A stretch of 64,000 nt of DNA from Bacillota bacterium (GTDB taxonomy: Bacteria > Bacillota > Clostridia > Lachnospirales > Lachnospiraceae), in the NCBI GenBank assembly GCA_030524555.1, contig JAUNGK010000001.1:1-64000 (forward strand), given 5' to 3'. The translations under genes were made by a program, and so were the position numbers. A model generated the notes under the pieces. It saw only the letters and a program-made list of their open reading frames with translations, did not search any database and was not told the origin of the DNA. Position 1 is the stretch's first letter. Each line of letters opens with the position of its first letter. Below are positions 1-9,042 of the stretch, in pieces.

Positions 1-274
1 TCATAGATAAAAGTACGATGAGCCTTAGAAGAAATTTTGTGAAAAATCAAGAAATTCGTTTTAGAAAATGTACACCCCGGTTTCAATGTTTGAAGCGAAG
101 CAAGTTTTGAAACCGGGGTGTTAATATCATATCTAAAACGGATTTCTTAGATTTTTCCAAAATTTCTTATAGGGTCAAGTACTTTTATCTATGGTTGACT
201 TTGAGTTTGCCGCCAGGGCAGCTAATAGGTATTTGTGCTGACTGTTTCCCAAAATCTCGAAAGCTGTCATAGCC
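1..274. repeat. Palindromic repeat element, copy 1 (cut by the window edge)
   Basis: This gene-free stretch is a partial copy of the large palindrome at 41037-41422. The arm around 5-60 (AGATAAAAGTAC, then a TTTTGTGAAAAATCAAGAAAT segment) is the reverse complement of the arm around 132-195. Bases 200-274, running from GAGTTTGCCG to GAAAGCTGTCATAGCC, match 41290-41373 closely. A second, smaller inverted repeat sits in the centre, with perfect 15-bp arms at 72-86 and 107-121 starting ACACCCCGG. The copy at 41 kb lacks this inner hairpin. No ORF or transposase is seen. It lies just downstream of fcl, so it may also end that transcript. Confidence 0.8.
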
Positions 275-324
275 TCTGAATAGAAAAAACGATAAGGCGG
301 GGAGGCAAGTACAGCACAGGCAGC

Positions 325-1266
325 TTACATTCTGGCAGTGTCCACATTATCCTTAAACCATTGATAGGCCAGCTGAACACCTTCCTCCAGCTCTATCTTA
401 TGCTTCCATCCCAGTCCATGCAGCTTATCTACGTTGGTAAGCTTTCTGGGTGTTCCATCAGGCATATCCTTGTTCCAGACGATCTCCCCCTCAAAGCCTA
501 CAACCCGTTTTACGGTTTCAGCCAGCTCCTTAATCGTAACCTCCTTGCCGGTTCCGATATTCACATGCTGCTCGCCGTCATAATTTTCCAGAAGAAATAC
601 GCAGGCATCCGCCATATCATCCACATAAAGAAATTCCCGCAAAGGTGTTCCTGTTCCCCAAAGCTCTACCGTTGGTGACCCGCTTACCTTTGCCTCATGA
701 AATTTACGGATCATTGCAGGCATTACATGGGAGCCCTGCAGATCATAGTTATCATGGGGCCCATACAAATTGGTAGGCATACAGCTGATAAAATCGTCTC
801 CGTACTGTCTCTTATAAAACTTGCACATTTCAAGCCCGGCAATCTTGGCAATAGCATAAGCTTCATTAGTTACTTCAAGAGGACCTGTCAGCAATGCATT
901 CTCAGGAATAGGCTGGGGCGCCAGCTTGGGGTAAATACAGGTGCTTCCCAGAAACAAAAGCTTTTTCACATGATATTTGTGACAGCATTCAATGACATTA
1001 CATTGAATTTGAAGATTTTCATAAGCGAAATCTGCAGGGGTGGTATTGTTTGCATTAATACCCCCTACCTTAGCAGCCGCCAATACTACAACATCCGGCC
1101 TTTCCGTCTCAAAGAACTCCCTTACCATAGCCTGATTGGTTAAATCCAGCTCCTTATGGGTTCTTCCCACGATATTGGTGTAGCCCTTTTCCTTCAGGTT
1201 TCTGACAATAGCGCTTCCCACCAATCCTCTGTGGCCTGCCACATAAATTTTATCTGATTTTTCCAT
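325..1266 (-). CDS. fcl: GDP-L-fucose synthase
   Basis: An NADPH-dependent epimerase/reductase that turns GDP-4-keto-6-deoxymannose into GDP-L-fucose, the donor for fucosylated surface sugars; cytoplasmic. It is a short-chain dehydrogenase-type protein of 313 residues. The Rossmann motif GHRGLVG is at residues 11-17, the catalytic Ser in GSTCIYP at about 108, and the YxxxK pair at Y137/K141. The ATG at 1266 was chosen because AAGGAGA lies 5 bases upstream; a longer frame reaches 1293 but has no ribosome site. It is the last gene of a gmd, membrane protein, fcl operon, so the operon encodes the whole path from GDP-mannose to GDP-fucose. Confidence 0.95.
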   Translation of the reverse strand: MEKSDKIYVAGHRGLVGSAIVRNLKEKGYTNIVGRTHKELDLTNQAMVREFFETERPDVVVLAAAKVGGINANNTTPADFAYENLQIQCNVIECCHKYHVKKLLFLGSTCIYPKLAPQPIPENALLTGPLEVTNEAYAIAKIAGLEMCKFYKRQYGDDFISCMPTNLYGPHDNYDLQGSHVMPAMIRKFHEAKVSGSPTVELWGTGTPLREFLYVDDMADACVFLLENYDGEQHVNIGTGKEVTIKELAETVKRVVGFEGEIVWNKDMPDGTPRKLTNVDKLHGLGWKHKIELEEGVQLAYQWFKDNVDTARM

Positions 1267-1307
1267 TTTCTTCTCCTTTCGCGCAGTCTGCACTGCATTC
1301 TTTTTAA

Positions 1308-2972
1308 TTAGGAATGTATTACATCCTTAAATCCTTCCTCTATCGTCTCGCCTCTGAATATATCCTCCGCTTTCCAGGGTGCGGCAGGAAAATCCTTATA
1401 ACCCGTCTGATCTCCCTGCTCGGGATAATAAAAGGTATAACCGTGAAGCTCATAGGAAACTGTCTTATAGTTCTCATAATCCTTCTGTAAAATCAAATTA
1501 TCCGTTGAAGCCTTTTGATACAGCTCCCCGCCAAAGGCTCCCAGCTTATAAACTCCAAAAGCACAGATAAGCAGCATATAAATTATGAATCTGTCCGTAT
1601 GGGGACTGAGCTTTAAATAAAGATATCCCCATGTCAGTACCGCTGTAAGCCAGAGAAAAATACATCCGTACCTGATCAGCGGTGCAGAAAACAGCCAAAA
1701 AAGAAAACATGCCGCTAAAACTCCGGTCACATGAAGATAGGAGACCATATCCTTTCGTCTTTTCCAAAGCGCCCAAAGTCCAAAGAATATCAGTAAAACC
1801 ACGCCGCTTACCGCAAGTGCCAAAAACAGCTTATTGATGCCATCCAATCCGGCCGCCCATTGTGGCAGCCAGCTGCTTATAGGATCATCATATCGATTTA
1901 CATCCGAATAGCCTCTTCCCCAAACCTGTATTTCCTTTGCATCATAATCTGCCATCTCCTTAGGTATCTTAAAGTCAAAATCAAACAGATCAATTGCTGT
2001 AAAGGGATAGACAAGCCACCCTGACAAAATTACATTTCTGACCAGAAAAGGGGCAATGGCCAAAACCCCTATTGCTAAAAAACGAAGAATATCTTTGATT
2101 CGCTTCTTTCTTATCATCATCACCGCAGGCTTTAAAACCAAAAGCAAAATAAGCGCCCCGGACAGCTTAACGCTGACCACCACAACACTCATAACACAAA
2201 GCATTGCGTACGGCAGGTAAGATTCTTCTTTCTCCTCCAAAAGCTCCAGCCATCTGATTAAAATAAAGAAGGTTAACAGTACCATAAAATAATCCGATGC
2301 CGGTGATATCATCTCATCAAAAATATTAAGCAGATAATAGATTCCTATTATTCTGGTCATATCCGCCAGCCCGGGTCTTTTAAAGTGTTCCCGCCTGAAG
2401 CCTTCCTGGCATACCATGGCCAGCAGAAAAGCCAAAAACCCCGCACAGCAGTGGAAGGATCTTCCTTTCAAAAATGCCATACTATAAAGCGCCGACAGGC
2501 AGAATGCCGAACTGTTATATGCCAGTCTGCTATGTAGATTTCCCAATCCCGGCACCACTCCGTACTCTTCAATCCACCTGATGCTCTGGGCGTGATACAG
2601 CCCCGTATCATAATGGATGATCCCACCGGAGGTTCCATATGCAAACAGCAAAAACAATACCGCTGCCACTGCCAGCTTTCCGGGTGTTATGGTTAATCTG
2701 AATTCATGAAGCTGATTTAAAAAATCCTTTCTAAGAAGTATCAGGCAAAGGCAACAGATAAGGAGCAGCATCAAATTCGCAGCAAGTCCAACCTTCCAAA
2801 AGATACTAAAAACCTGCGCATAAACCGTCACTGCTCCAATTCCGGCATATAAATAATCCACTTTTCTTCTGACCTTAAAAATCCCATTCCCCGACATAAC
2901 TTTGACACATGCAAAGCCAATTACGTAACAGGTAAACATCATATACAGCCAGATGAAAATCACAGAAATCAT
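1308..2972 (-). CDS. Polytopic membrane protein of the GDP-fucose operon
   Basis: A 554-residue protein with roughly a dozen hydrophobic segments. Residues of about 115-150 hold a conserved-looking loop with [14 protein letters not shown] followed by [15 protein letters not shown]. This resembles the LIC_10190 family of large bacterial membrane proteins and, more loosely, GT-C glycosyltransferases, which carry acidic residues in the first extracytoplasmic loop. Role is inferred: it sits between gmd and fcl, so transfer or handling of a fucose-containing or other surface glycan is likely. A weak GAGGC ribosome site precedes the ATG. The family call rests on memory of the loop motif, not on a search, and no catalytic role is proven. 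Confidence 0.7.
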   Translation of the reverse strand: MISVIFIWLYMMFTCYVIGFACVKVMSGNGIFKVRRKVDYLYAGIGAVTVYAQVFSIFWKVGLAANLMLLLICCLCLILLRKDFLNQLHEFRLTITPGKLAVAAVLFLLFAYGTSGGIIHYDTGLYHAQSIRWIEEYGVVPGLGNLHSRLAYNSSAFCLSALYSMAFLKGRSFHCCAGFLAFLLAMVCQEGFRREHFKRPGLADMTRIIGIYYLLNIFDEMISPASDYFMVLLTFFILIRWLELLEEKEESYLPYAMLCVMSVVVVSVKLSGALILLLVLKPAVMMIRKKRIKDILRFLAIGVLAIAPFLVRNVILSGWLVYPFTAIDLFDFDFKIPKEMADYDAKEIQVWGRGYSDVNRYDDPISSWLPQWAAGLDGINKLFLALAVSGVVLLIFFGLWALWKRRKDMVSYLHVTGVLAACFLFWLFSAPLIRYGCIFLWLTAVLTWGYLYLKLSPHTDRFIIYMLLICAFGVYKLGAFGGELYQKASTDNLILQKDYENYKTVSYELHGYTFYYPEQGDQTGYKDFPAAPWKAEDIFRGETIEEGFKDVIHS

Positions 2973-3001
2973 TTATTTTGCCTCTTTATTATTTAGATTT
3001 A

Positions 3002-4075
3002 CTAATTTTTGCTTCTGTTTTTCTTATATTCCTCACAGCTCATTTTGGCAATCTGTTTTAAATCCTCGTCCATCATCATTGCTACAAGTCCGCCGAAGTC
3101 CACTTCTCTCTTCCATCCCAGCTCTCTCTCCGCCTTCGCTGCATTTCCCCAGAGGAACTCCACCTCTGCCGGACGGTAAAACTCAGGATTTACATCTACA
3201 AGAAGCCTTCCTGTTTCCGCATCATATCCCTTTTCGTTTACGCCTGTGCCTTCCCACCTGATAACAATGCCAAGCTCTCCGAAGGCTGCTTCCACGAATT
3301 CTCTCACCGTATGAGTTTCATTGGTGGCAAGCACATAATCTCCCGGCTTGTCTTGCTGCAGCATCATCCACATGCCCTTCACATAGTCTCCCGCAAAGCC
3401 CCAGTCTCTCTTTGCATTCATATTTCCCAAGGACAGCTTGTCCTGTCTGCCTGCAATAATATTGGCAATTGCAAGTGTGATCTTTCGGGTAACAAAGTTC
3501 TCTCCTCTTCTGGGTGATTCGTGATTAAAGAGGATTCCGTTGCAGGCAAAGAGATTATAGGACTCACGATAGTTCACTGTGATCCAGTAAGAATATAGCT
3601 TTGCCACACCGTAAGGACTCTTGGGGTAAAAGGGAGTTGCCTCACTTTGCGGTGCCGTTTCAGGAAGCCCCCCAAACAGCTCTGAGGTTGATGCCTGATA
3701 ATATCTGCAATTTCCGCCGTTTACCCGAATTGCCTCCAAAAGCTTGAGGGTGCTTACCCCTGTTGCCTCGGCTGTATATTCCGGAACCTCAAAGGACACG
3801 CCTACATGAGACTGTGCAGCAAGGTTGTACACCTCTGTGGGACGAATCTCCGAAATCAATCTCATCAAGTTGCTGGAATCGGTAGTGTCCGCATAATGTA
3901 AGAAAAATTTAACTTTATTGTAATCCGAATGCAGGATATGGTCAATACGAGAAGTATTGCTGATACTGTGTCTGCGTATCAGACCATGTACCTCATATCC
4001 CTGCTCCAGCAGAAACTCTGCCAGATAGGATCCGTCCTGACCTGTAATACCTGTAATAAGTGCTGTCTTCTGCAT
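3002..4075 (-). CDS. gmd: GDP-mannose 4,6-dehydratase
   Basis: Converts GDP-D-mannose to GDP-4-keto-6-deoxy-D-mannose, the first step to GDP-fucose; needs bound NADP. The protein has 357 residues, the usual family length. GITGQDG (residues 9-15) is the cofactor loop. The catalytic set is visible as T130 and E132 in ASTSELFG, with Y155 and K159 in YGVAK. The ATG at 4075 has AAAGGAGA 7 bases upstream; the frame runs on to 4114 without a ribosome site. It is the first gene of the operon, diverging from the AraC-type regulator at 4206, so that regulator may control it. Confidence 0.96.
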   Translation of the reverse strand: MQKTALITGITGQDGSYLAEFLLEQGYEVHGLIRRHSISNTSRIDHILHSDYNKVKFFLHYADTTDSSNLMRLISEIRPTEVYNLAAQSHVGVSFEVPEYTAEATGVSTLKLLEAIRVNGGNCRYYQASTSELFGGLPETAPQSEATPFYPKSPYGVAKLYSYWITVNYRESYNLFACNGILFNHESPRRGENFVTRKITLAIANIIAGRQDKLSLGNMNAKRDWGFAGDYVKGMWMMLQQDKPGDYVLATNETHTVREFVEAAFGELGIVIRWEGTGVNEKGYDAETGRLLVDVNPEFYRPAEVEFLWGNAAKAERELGWKREVDFGGLVAMMMDEDLKQIAKMSCEEYKKNRSKN

Positions 4076-4205
4076 AAATATCTCCTTTGAATTTGTCTTA
4101 TTTTGCTGTATCATTAGGGAGTATACTATTGTATAATACTTGTGGCAATTAAATATATTGCGTAAAAATAGTAAAATATTGCTATCATCTGTAAGGAGTT
4201 CTCAA

Positions 4206-5042
4206 ATGGCTAAATCATCCTCAAACCGAATCCTTTCCACGCCCTCTGCCTACGCCAGAGAACATTACCTCTATGTGCAGGAGGTGGGTACTCTTCAAAG
4301 TCTGGAGCCCCATGTCAGTAAACGCCAGAACTTAAGCTCTTTTCTTTTTCTGGTGGTTCTCGAGGGTCAGGGCACCTTGTCCTACTGCGGCAATACCCAC
4401 CGGATTTCTTCCGGCGACTGTGCATGGATCGACTGCACCAAGCCCTATTCACATGAAAGCAGCGCAGCACATCCATGGAGCCTTAAATGGGTTCACTTTA
4501 ACGGAATAGAAGCCTCCTACTACTATGAGTATTATCTTTCCCGGGAAAATCCATACCTTTTTCACCCAAGAAGTATTCTCCCCTTTACTGACGTCCTGGA
4601 TCAGCTTTACCTGTGCCAGCAGACCAAAAGTCCGCTTATGGAGCTTACCTCCAGCAAATATATAACCGATATTATAACCTCCTGCTTTACGGAAAACGAA
4701 ACCCTGAAAATGGGAGAGTACACCATTCCCGACAAGCTGCGTCAGGTTCATGAGTATCTTAGCGAAAACTATTATCAAAAAATATCACTGGAGGAGTTAT
4801 CGGAGCGCTTTTTCATCAGCAAGTATCACTTGTCACGGGAATACAAAAAAATATACGGAACCACACTGGGAAACGCCCTGACCTCACAGCGCCTCTCCCA
4901 TGCCAAATCCATGCTTCGTTTCAGCGATGCTTCCATTGATACCATTGCCCTGAACTGCGGCTTTCAGGATACCGGTTATTTCATTAAGGTTTTTAAGCGG
5001 GCCGAAAATATGACCCCCCTCCAATACAGAAAGAAATGGTAA
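4206..5042 (+). CDS. AraC-family transcriptional regulator
   Basis: A 278-residue one-component regulator. The N-terminal half is a cupin-like sensor fold (FLVVLEGQGTLSYCG, then SGDCAWIDC at about 80), of the kind that binds sugars or related ligands. The C-terminal 100 residues hold two helix-turn-helix motifs (LEELSERFFISKYHLSREYK, and IDTIALNCGFQDTGYFIKVFK with the typical GF.D..YF..FK signature). The ATG at 4206 has AAGGAG 7 bases upstream; the open frame begins further up at 4140. It diverges from gmd across about 130 bp, so control of the fucose operon is a fair inference. The ligand is unknown. Confidence 0.9.
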   Translation: MAKSSSNRILSTPSAYAREHYLYVQEVGTLQSLEPHVSKRQNLSSFLFLVVLEGQGTLSYCGNTHRISSGDCAWIDCTKPYSHESSAAHPWSLKWVHFNGIEASYYYEYYLSRENPYLFHPRSILPFTDVLDQLYLCQQTKSPLMELTSSKYITDIITSCFTENETLKMGEYTIPDKLRQVHEYLSENYYQKISLEELSERFFISKYHLSREYKKIYGTTLGNALTSQRLSHAKSMLRFSDASIDTIALNCGFQDTGYFIKVFKRAENMTPLQYRKKW

Positions 5043-5066
5043 GAAGGATTGTACCCTCTTACCATT
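5035..5066. terminator. Convergent hairpin at the AraC gene stop
   Basis: Perfect 10-bp arms, AATGGTAAGA at 5035-5044 and TCTTACCATT at 5057-5066, span the stop codon of the AraC-type gene and end at the last base before the convergent YuiD-like gene. There is no T-tract, so it may be a weak terminator or an mRNA end-protecting hairpin. Confidence 0.4.
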
Positions 5067-5525
5067 TCACATGATACTTCCCATAATCGCCGCTATAACA
5101 ATTCCCAAAACTGCTCCCATCAAAACCTGCAGCGGGGTATGTCCTACCAGTTCCTTCAGCTTTGCCTCTGCGCTGATCTCTTTTCCCATATTGGTGAAAA
5201 TCTCAAGCATTTCATTCAGCACGCGTCCCTGAATTCCCGTCTCCCTGCGCACGCCCATGGCATCATACATAACAATTATGGCAAACATGATGGATATGGC
5301 AAATTCAAAACTGCCGCCACCGTATTTCATTCCCGCTGCGGTAGCCAGCGCACATACGGTAGACGAATGGGAACTTGGCATTCCTCCGCCTCCCACCATT
5401 CTCTCCGCCACAAACTGTTTCGTGACTATCATGTGTATAATCGTCTTTAACACCTGTGCCACCAGCCAGCCCAGCGCTGCAGATACAAATATCTGATTGT
5501 GTAATAATTCATTAAGAAAGCTCAT
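5067..5525 (-). CDS. YuiD-like membrane protein (DUF212, PAP2-related)
   Basis: A 152-residue membrane protein of the divergent PAP2/DUF212 family (B. subtilis YuiD). The signature GGMPSSHSS lies at residues 47-55, followed by a hydrophobic stretch with IVMYDAMGVRRETG. The family resembles acid phosphatase-type lipid phosphatases by its SSHS motif, but the substrate is not established. The gene start overlaps the end of rfbD by 14 bp, which suggests coupled translation and one transcript. A role in undecaprenyl or lipid phosphate handling would fit the glycan context but is only an inference. Confidence 0.88.
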   Translation of the reverse strand: MSFLNELLHNQIFVSAALGWLVAQVLKTIIHMIVTKQFVAERMVGGGGMPSSHSSTVCALATAAGMKYGGGSFEFAISIMFAIIVMYDAMGVRRETGIQGRVLNEMLEIFTNMGKEISAEAKLKELVGHTPLQVLMGAVLGIVIAAIMGSIM

Positions 5526-6360
5526 TTTTCAAGTATACCTCTATTGCGTCATGCCAATCTGCAAATACATAATCCGTAGTCAGCTTTAACATATAATTTT
5601 CCAAAATGGAATATGCCGGTCTGGGCGCCTTAGCTCCGAACTCCTCGGTGGTAATGCCTTCTACCTGAGTATTTCTGCCTGCAAGCCTGAATATTTCCCT
5701 GGTAAAATCCGCCCAGGAGCAGCTTCCCTCGCAGGTAGCATGAAACAGCCCGTAATTTTCCGTAAAAAGCAGATGAGCAATAGCTCCTGCAAGCTCCTTT
5801 GTGCTGGTAGGGCTTCCTACCTGATCGTTCACCACCCTTACCTTGTCATTGGTCTGTGACAGCCGAAGCATGGTTCTTACAAAATTTTTCCCATCTCCGT
5901 ACAGCCATGCTGTTCTTAATATGAAATATCTGTCGGCAAATTCCTTAACCATGTTTTCACCTGCCAGTTTGGTTGCACCATATATCCCCTGAGGATTAGG
6001 CTGGTCAAATTCAAGATAGGGCCTTGTCCCCTTTCCGTCAAATACATAATCGGTAGAAATATGCATCAGCTTTGCACCTGTCTGTGCAGCAGCAATACTT
6101 AAATTTCTGGGCCCGATTGCATTGATGCGATACGCATTATCCACATCAGTCTCACAGGCGTCCACGCCTGTATGCGCAGCACAGTTTATGATAGCGTAGG
6201 GCTTTACTTCTCTTACAAGCTCCATCACCTTATCTATATTGGTAATATCCAGCTCTGCCACGTCCGTATTTACAAATTCAATTTCAGGATTTCCCTGCAA
6301 TTCTAAATTGATTGCACGCCCCAATTGACCATTACAGCCTGTCACAATTATTTTTTTCAT
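5512..6360 (-). CDS. rfbD: dTDP-4-dehydrorhamnose reductase
   Basis: Catalyses the last step of dTDP-L-rhamnose synthesis, reducing the 4-keto group with NADPH; cytoplasmic. It is a 282-residue RmlD-type protein. GCNGQLG (residues 8-14) is the cofactor loop, STD at 102-104 and YGATK (Y127/K131) form the catalytic set. The ATG at 6360 is preferred: AGGAAG lies 9 bases upstream, whereas the TTG two codons earlier is too close to it. rfbA, rfbB and rfbC are not in the window. The neighbouring gmd/fcl block suggests a surface polysaccharide containing both rhamnose and fucose. Confidence 0.94.
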   Translation of the reverse strand: MKKIIVTGCNGQLGRAINLELQGNPEIEFVNTDVAELDITNIDKVMELVREVKPYAIINCAAHTGVDACETDVDNAYRINAIGPRNLSIAAAQTGAKLMHISTDYVFDGKGTRPYLEFDQPNPQGIYGATKLAGENMVKEFADRYFILRTAWLYGDGKNFVRTMLRLSQTNDKVRVVNDQVGSPTSTKELAGAIAHLLFTENYGLFHATCEGSCSWADFTREIFRLAGRNTQVEGITTEEFGAKAPRPAYSILENYMLKLTTDYVFADWHDAIEVYLKNELS

Positions 6361-6600
6361 GGACAAATACTTCCTTTCATCAGTCTGTTTATTATTTTAC
6401 CCTTTAAATCCGTTTTAGACAAGTATTAGAAAAACTTCATGAAAATTCTTATATATAAATCGTAACATTTTCTTAATAAATTTGTATAACTTTTTACACA
6501 AATTGCTAGTGACGCACCCTTTCATATATGTTATAATGATTACCGTGTGGTTTTTATGAAAACCTCCATTTTTGAGTTTACTGAAAGTGAGGAAATATAA
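6361..6600. promoter_or_regulatory. Divergent intergenic region with a TATAAT box
   Basis: An AT-rich gap between rfbD (minus) and the first YerB gene (plus). TATAAT at 6532-6537 is a good -10 for the plus-strand gene. The hexamer 17 bases upstream (GTGACG) is a poor -35; TTGCTA at 6503-6508 is better in sequence but 23 bases away. No riboswitch-like structure was seen. Confidence 0.45.
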
Positions 6601-7767
6601 ATGAAAAGAGTACAAGTTCTTTTTCTTGTAGCATTATCTTCTGCTCTTATCCTGTCCGGCTGCAATAAGGAAGAAGAAGCCAGCGAAACCGTAGTTCAGC
6701 CTATTGTTGAACCTATTGTTGAAACCCAGCCTGAGGAGACTGAGACCGAGGAAGAAACAGAAGACGAAACAGATCTTCCCCCGGAGGAAGGAATGGTTCG
6801 CAACTCCCTTACCAACGAATGGATTGACGGAGACCTTGAAAACGCAAGACCGATTGCAGTTATGAGCCCTAATGACTCCAACGCACTGCCTCATTACAAT
6901 TTTTCCAAAGCAGACATTCTCTATGAGTGCCCTGTAGAAGGCGGCATCACAAGAAGCATGGCTGTTTTTAAGGATTGGGAGGATTTAGACCGTATCGGAA
7001 ACGTTAGAAGCTCCCGTGATTATTTTGTTTACTGGGCTTTAGAATGGGATTCCATTTATGTTCATTTCGGCGGTCCTTTCTATATTAATGATATTATTGA
7101 GCAGGAAAGCACCAACAACATTACCGGATGCTCTTATGGCGGCACCGGAAAGGTCGGTTTATACGAGAATGCATTTTACCGTGCAACAGACCGTTCTGCT
7201 CCTCAAAATGCTTATGCAAGCGCAGAGGGAATTAATGAAGCCATTTCTAAATTTGATTATTCAAAGACCTACCGGGAAGATTACTATGTTGCAGATCATT
7301 TCAAGTTTGCATCAGAGAGCGAGCCTAATACCTTGGACAGCTACAGCGACGCTGTCAGCGCAAAGGAAATTGACCTGAAAAAAGCATATCCCATTACCAA
7401 AACTTCATTTACATACAATGAAGAGGATGGATTATATTATCGTTCCATGTATGGCAAGGCCGATACAGACGCTGCAAACAATAACCAACAGCTGGCATTC
7501 AAAAATGTATTTGTTCAGTTCACCTACCATGAGGTTAGGGATGAGCATGGTTATCTTGCTTTCCAGGTACATGATACCACAAGAGACGGCTACTACTTTA
7601 CCAACGGAAAAGCGATTCATGTAACCTGGGAAAAAACTGCTGACTATGAACCTACCAGGTACTTTGATGATAACGGAAATGAAGTTGAAGTTAACACCGG
7701 AAAAACTATGATCTGTATCGTAAAAGATGGTGATTCAATTAATGTTGACGGAAACACTCTTAACTAA
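6601..7767 (+). CDS. YerB-family lipoprotein (DUF3048), copy 1
   Basis: A 388-residue secreted lipoprotein. The signal peptide ends in the lipobox ILSGC, with the acylated Cys at 21, so it should be anchored outside the membrane. A Glu-rich linker (residues about 24-60) leads to the two-part DUF3048 domain, with RPIAVM near 80, NVRSSRDYFVYWA near 140, and a C-terminal part with HDTTRDGYYFTNG and TWEKTADY. The family is common in Firmicutes and its biochemical role is not established. GAGGAAATATAA precedes the ATG. It is followed at once by a paralogue on the same strand, so the two are probably co-transcribed. Confidence 0.88.
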   Translation: MKRVQVLFLVALSSALILSGCNKEEEASETVVQPIVEPIVETQPEETETEEETEDETDLPPEEGMVRNSLTNEWIDGDLENARPIAVMSPNDSNALPHYNFSKADILYECPVEGGITRSMAVFKDWEDLDRIGNVRSSRDYFVYWALEWDSIYVHFGGPFYINDIIEQESTNNITGCSYGGTGKVGLYENAFYRATDRSAPQNAYASAEGINEAISKFDYSKTYREDYYVADHFKFASESEPNTLDSYSDAVSAKEIDLKKAYPITKTSFTYNEEDGLYYRSMYGKADTDAANNNQQLAFKNVFVQFTYHEVRDEHGYLAFQVHDTTRDGYYFTNGKAIHVTWEKTADYEPTRYFDDNGNEVEVNTGKTMICIVKDGDSINVDGNTLN

Positions 7768-7805
7768 GTTTTTCATTGCATGAAGATATGAAGAGGGAAA
7801 TCATC

Positions 7806-8981
7806 ATGAAAAAATTACAGATAATTGGTTTGATAGCCCTATCATCAATGTTTTTACTGTTTGGTTGTGGAAAGGAAACAGAAACGGAGCCTGTATTACA
7901 GCCCGTAGAAACTCCTACACCGGTTTCAGAGAATGTTCAAAGCGAAGATGCACAGCCGGAAGCCACCAATGCTCCCCAATCGGATCTTCCGCCCAGGGAA
8001 GGAATGGTGAGAAGCCGCATAACCAATGAGTGGGTTGATGAGGAAATTGCAAACCGACGACCTGTCTCTATCATGATCCCTAATACGAAGACAGCCAGCC
8101 AATACGGCATTTCAACAGCGGATGTTTTGTATGAGTGTAATGTAGAGTCCAGTATTACACGTCTCATGGGTATATGGGAAAATTGGGATAACCTGGAAAA
8201 GGTCGGAAACATCAGAAGCAGCCGCGATTATTTCATGTATTGGTCCTTTGAATGGGATGCCTTTCACATTCATTACGGCGGACCGTTTTACATGGATGAT
8301 TTGATTAACCGGAAGGATACGGAACATATCAATTTAAATATTGATATGTCTAAAACCTATCACTTTCGAGATATTGCCAAAAACGATTTTGACAATGCCT
8401 TTACTAACTCGACTCTGATCAAAAATTATATTGATGATGCTGATTACTCAACCAGCTATCGGGATAATTATTCTGACGAACAGCATTTTCTGTTTGCATC
8501 CGATCAGGATCCCAATATGCTGACTCAGTATGAGGATTCCATTGACGCAAAGGTGGTAGACATGTCTCTTGCTTATCCACTGACTAACTGCTACTTTGAG
8601 TATAATGATGAAACCGGTCTGTATGACAGATATCAGCATTTATCCGGTGAACGCGGCGGTCCGCATATAGACATTGCCACTAACACACAGCTTACCTTTA
8701 AAAACCTTCTAATTCAAAATACTTATTATGAAATTCGTGACGAAAAGGGTTATCTTTCCTTCCAGTGCCACGATACCACTCGTGACGGGTGGTTCTTCAC
8801 CAATGGCAGGGGTATTCATGTAACCTGGGAAAAAACCGCTGATTACAGCGCTACCAGATACTATGATGATGAAGGAAATGAAATTAAGCTCAACACCGGC
8901 AAAACTATGATATGTATTCTTGAAGATGGCGATACCTTTACGGTAGACGGGAAGGTTATTGAAGCCTACAATCACAAATAA
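7806..8981 (+). CDS. YerB-family lipoprotein (DUF3048), copy 2
   Basis: A 391-residue paralogue of the gene just upstream. The lipobox LLFGC again places the acylated Cys at 21. The linker is different in composition (Gln/Pro/Ala-rich), while the DUF3048 core is clearly shared, with NIRSSRDYFMYW, FQCHDTTRDGWFFTNG and TWEKTADYSATRY matching copy 1 almost residue for residue. The middle region has diverged most. The ATG at 7806 has GAGGG about 8 bases upstream; the frame is open from 7776 without a good ribosome site. Function unknown; duplication followed by divergence is likely. Confidence 0.87.
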   Translation: MKKLQIIGLIALSSMFLLFGCGKETETEPVLQPVETPTPVSENVQSEDAQPEATNAPQSDLPPREGMVRSRITNEWVDEEIANRRPVSIMIPNTKTASQYGISTADVLYECNVESSITRLMGIWENWDNLEKVGNIRSSRDYFMYWSFEWDAFHIHYGGPFYMDDLINRKDTEHINLNIDMSKTYHFRDIAKNDFDNAFTNSTLIKNYIDDADYSTSYRDNYSDEQHFLFASDQDPNMLTQYEDSIDAKVVDMSLAYPLTNCYFEYNDETGLYDRYQHLSGERGGPHIDIATNTQLTFKNLLIQNTYYEIRDEKGYLSFQCHDTTRDGWFFTNGRGIHVTWEKTADYSATRYYDDEGNEIKLNTGKTMICILEDGDTFTVDGKVIEAYNHK

Positions 8982-8993
8982 CAAACGAATTTT

Positions 8994-9025
8994 AAAAGGA
9001 TCGGGAAAATTTCCCGATCCTTTTT
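8994..9025. terminator. Bidirectional intrinsic terminator
   Basis: A perfect inverted repeat, AAAAGGATCGGGAAA pairing with TTTCCCGATCCTTTT, followed by T on both strands. It ends the plus-strand YerB pair and the minus-strand run that finishes with leuA. Confidence 0.85.
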
Positions 9026-9042
9026 GCTATTACCTGACTCTT

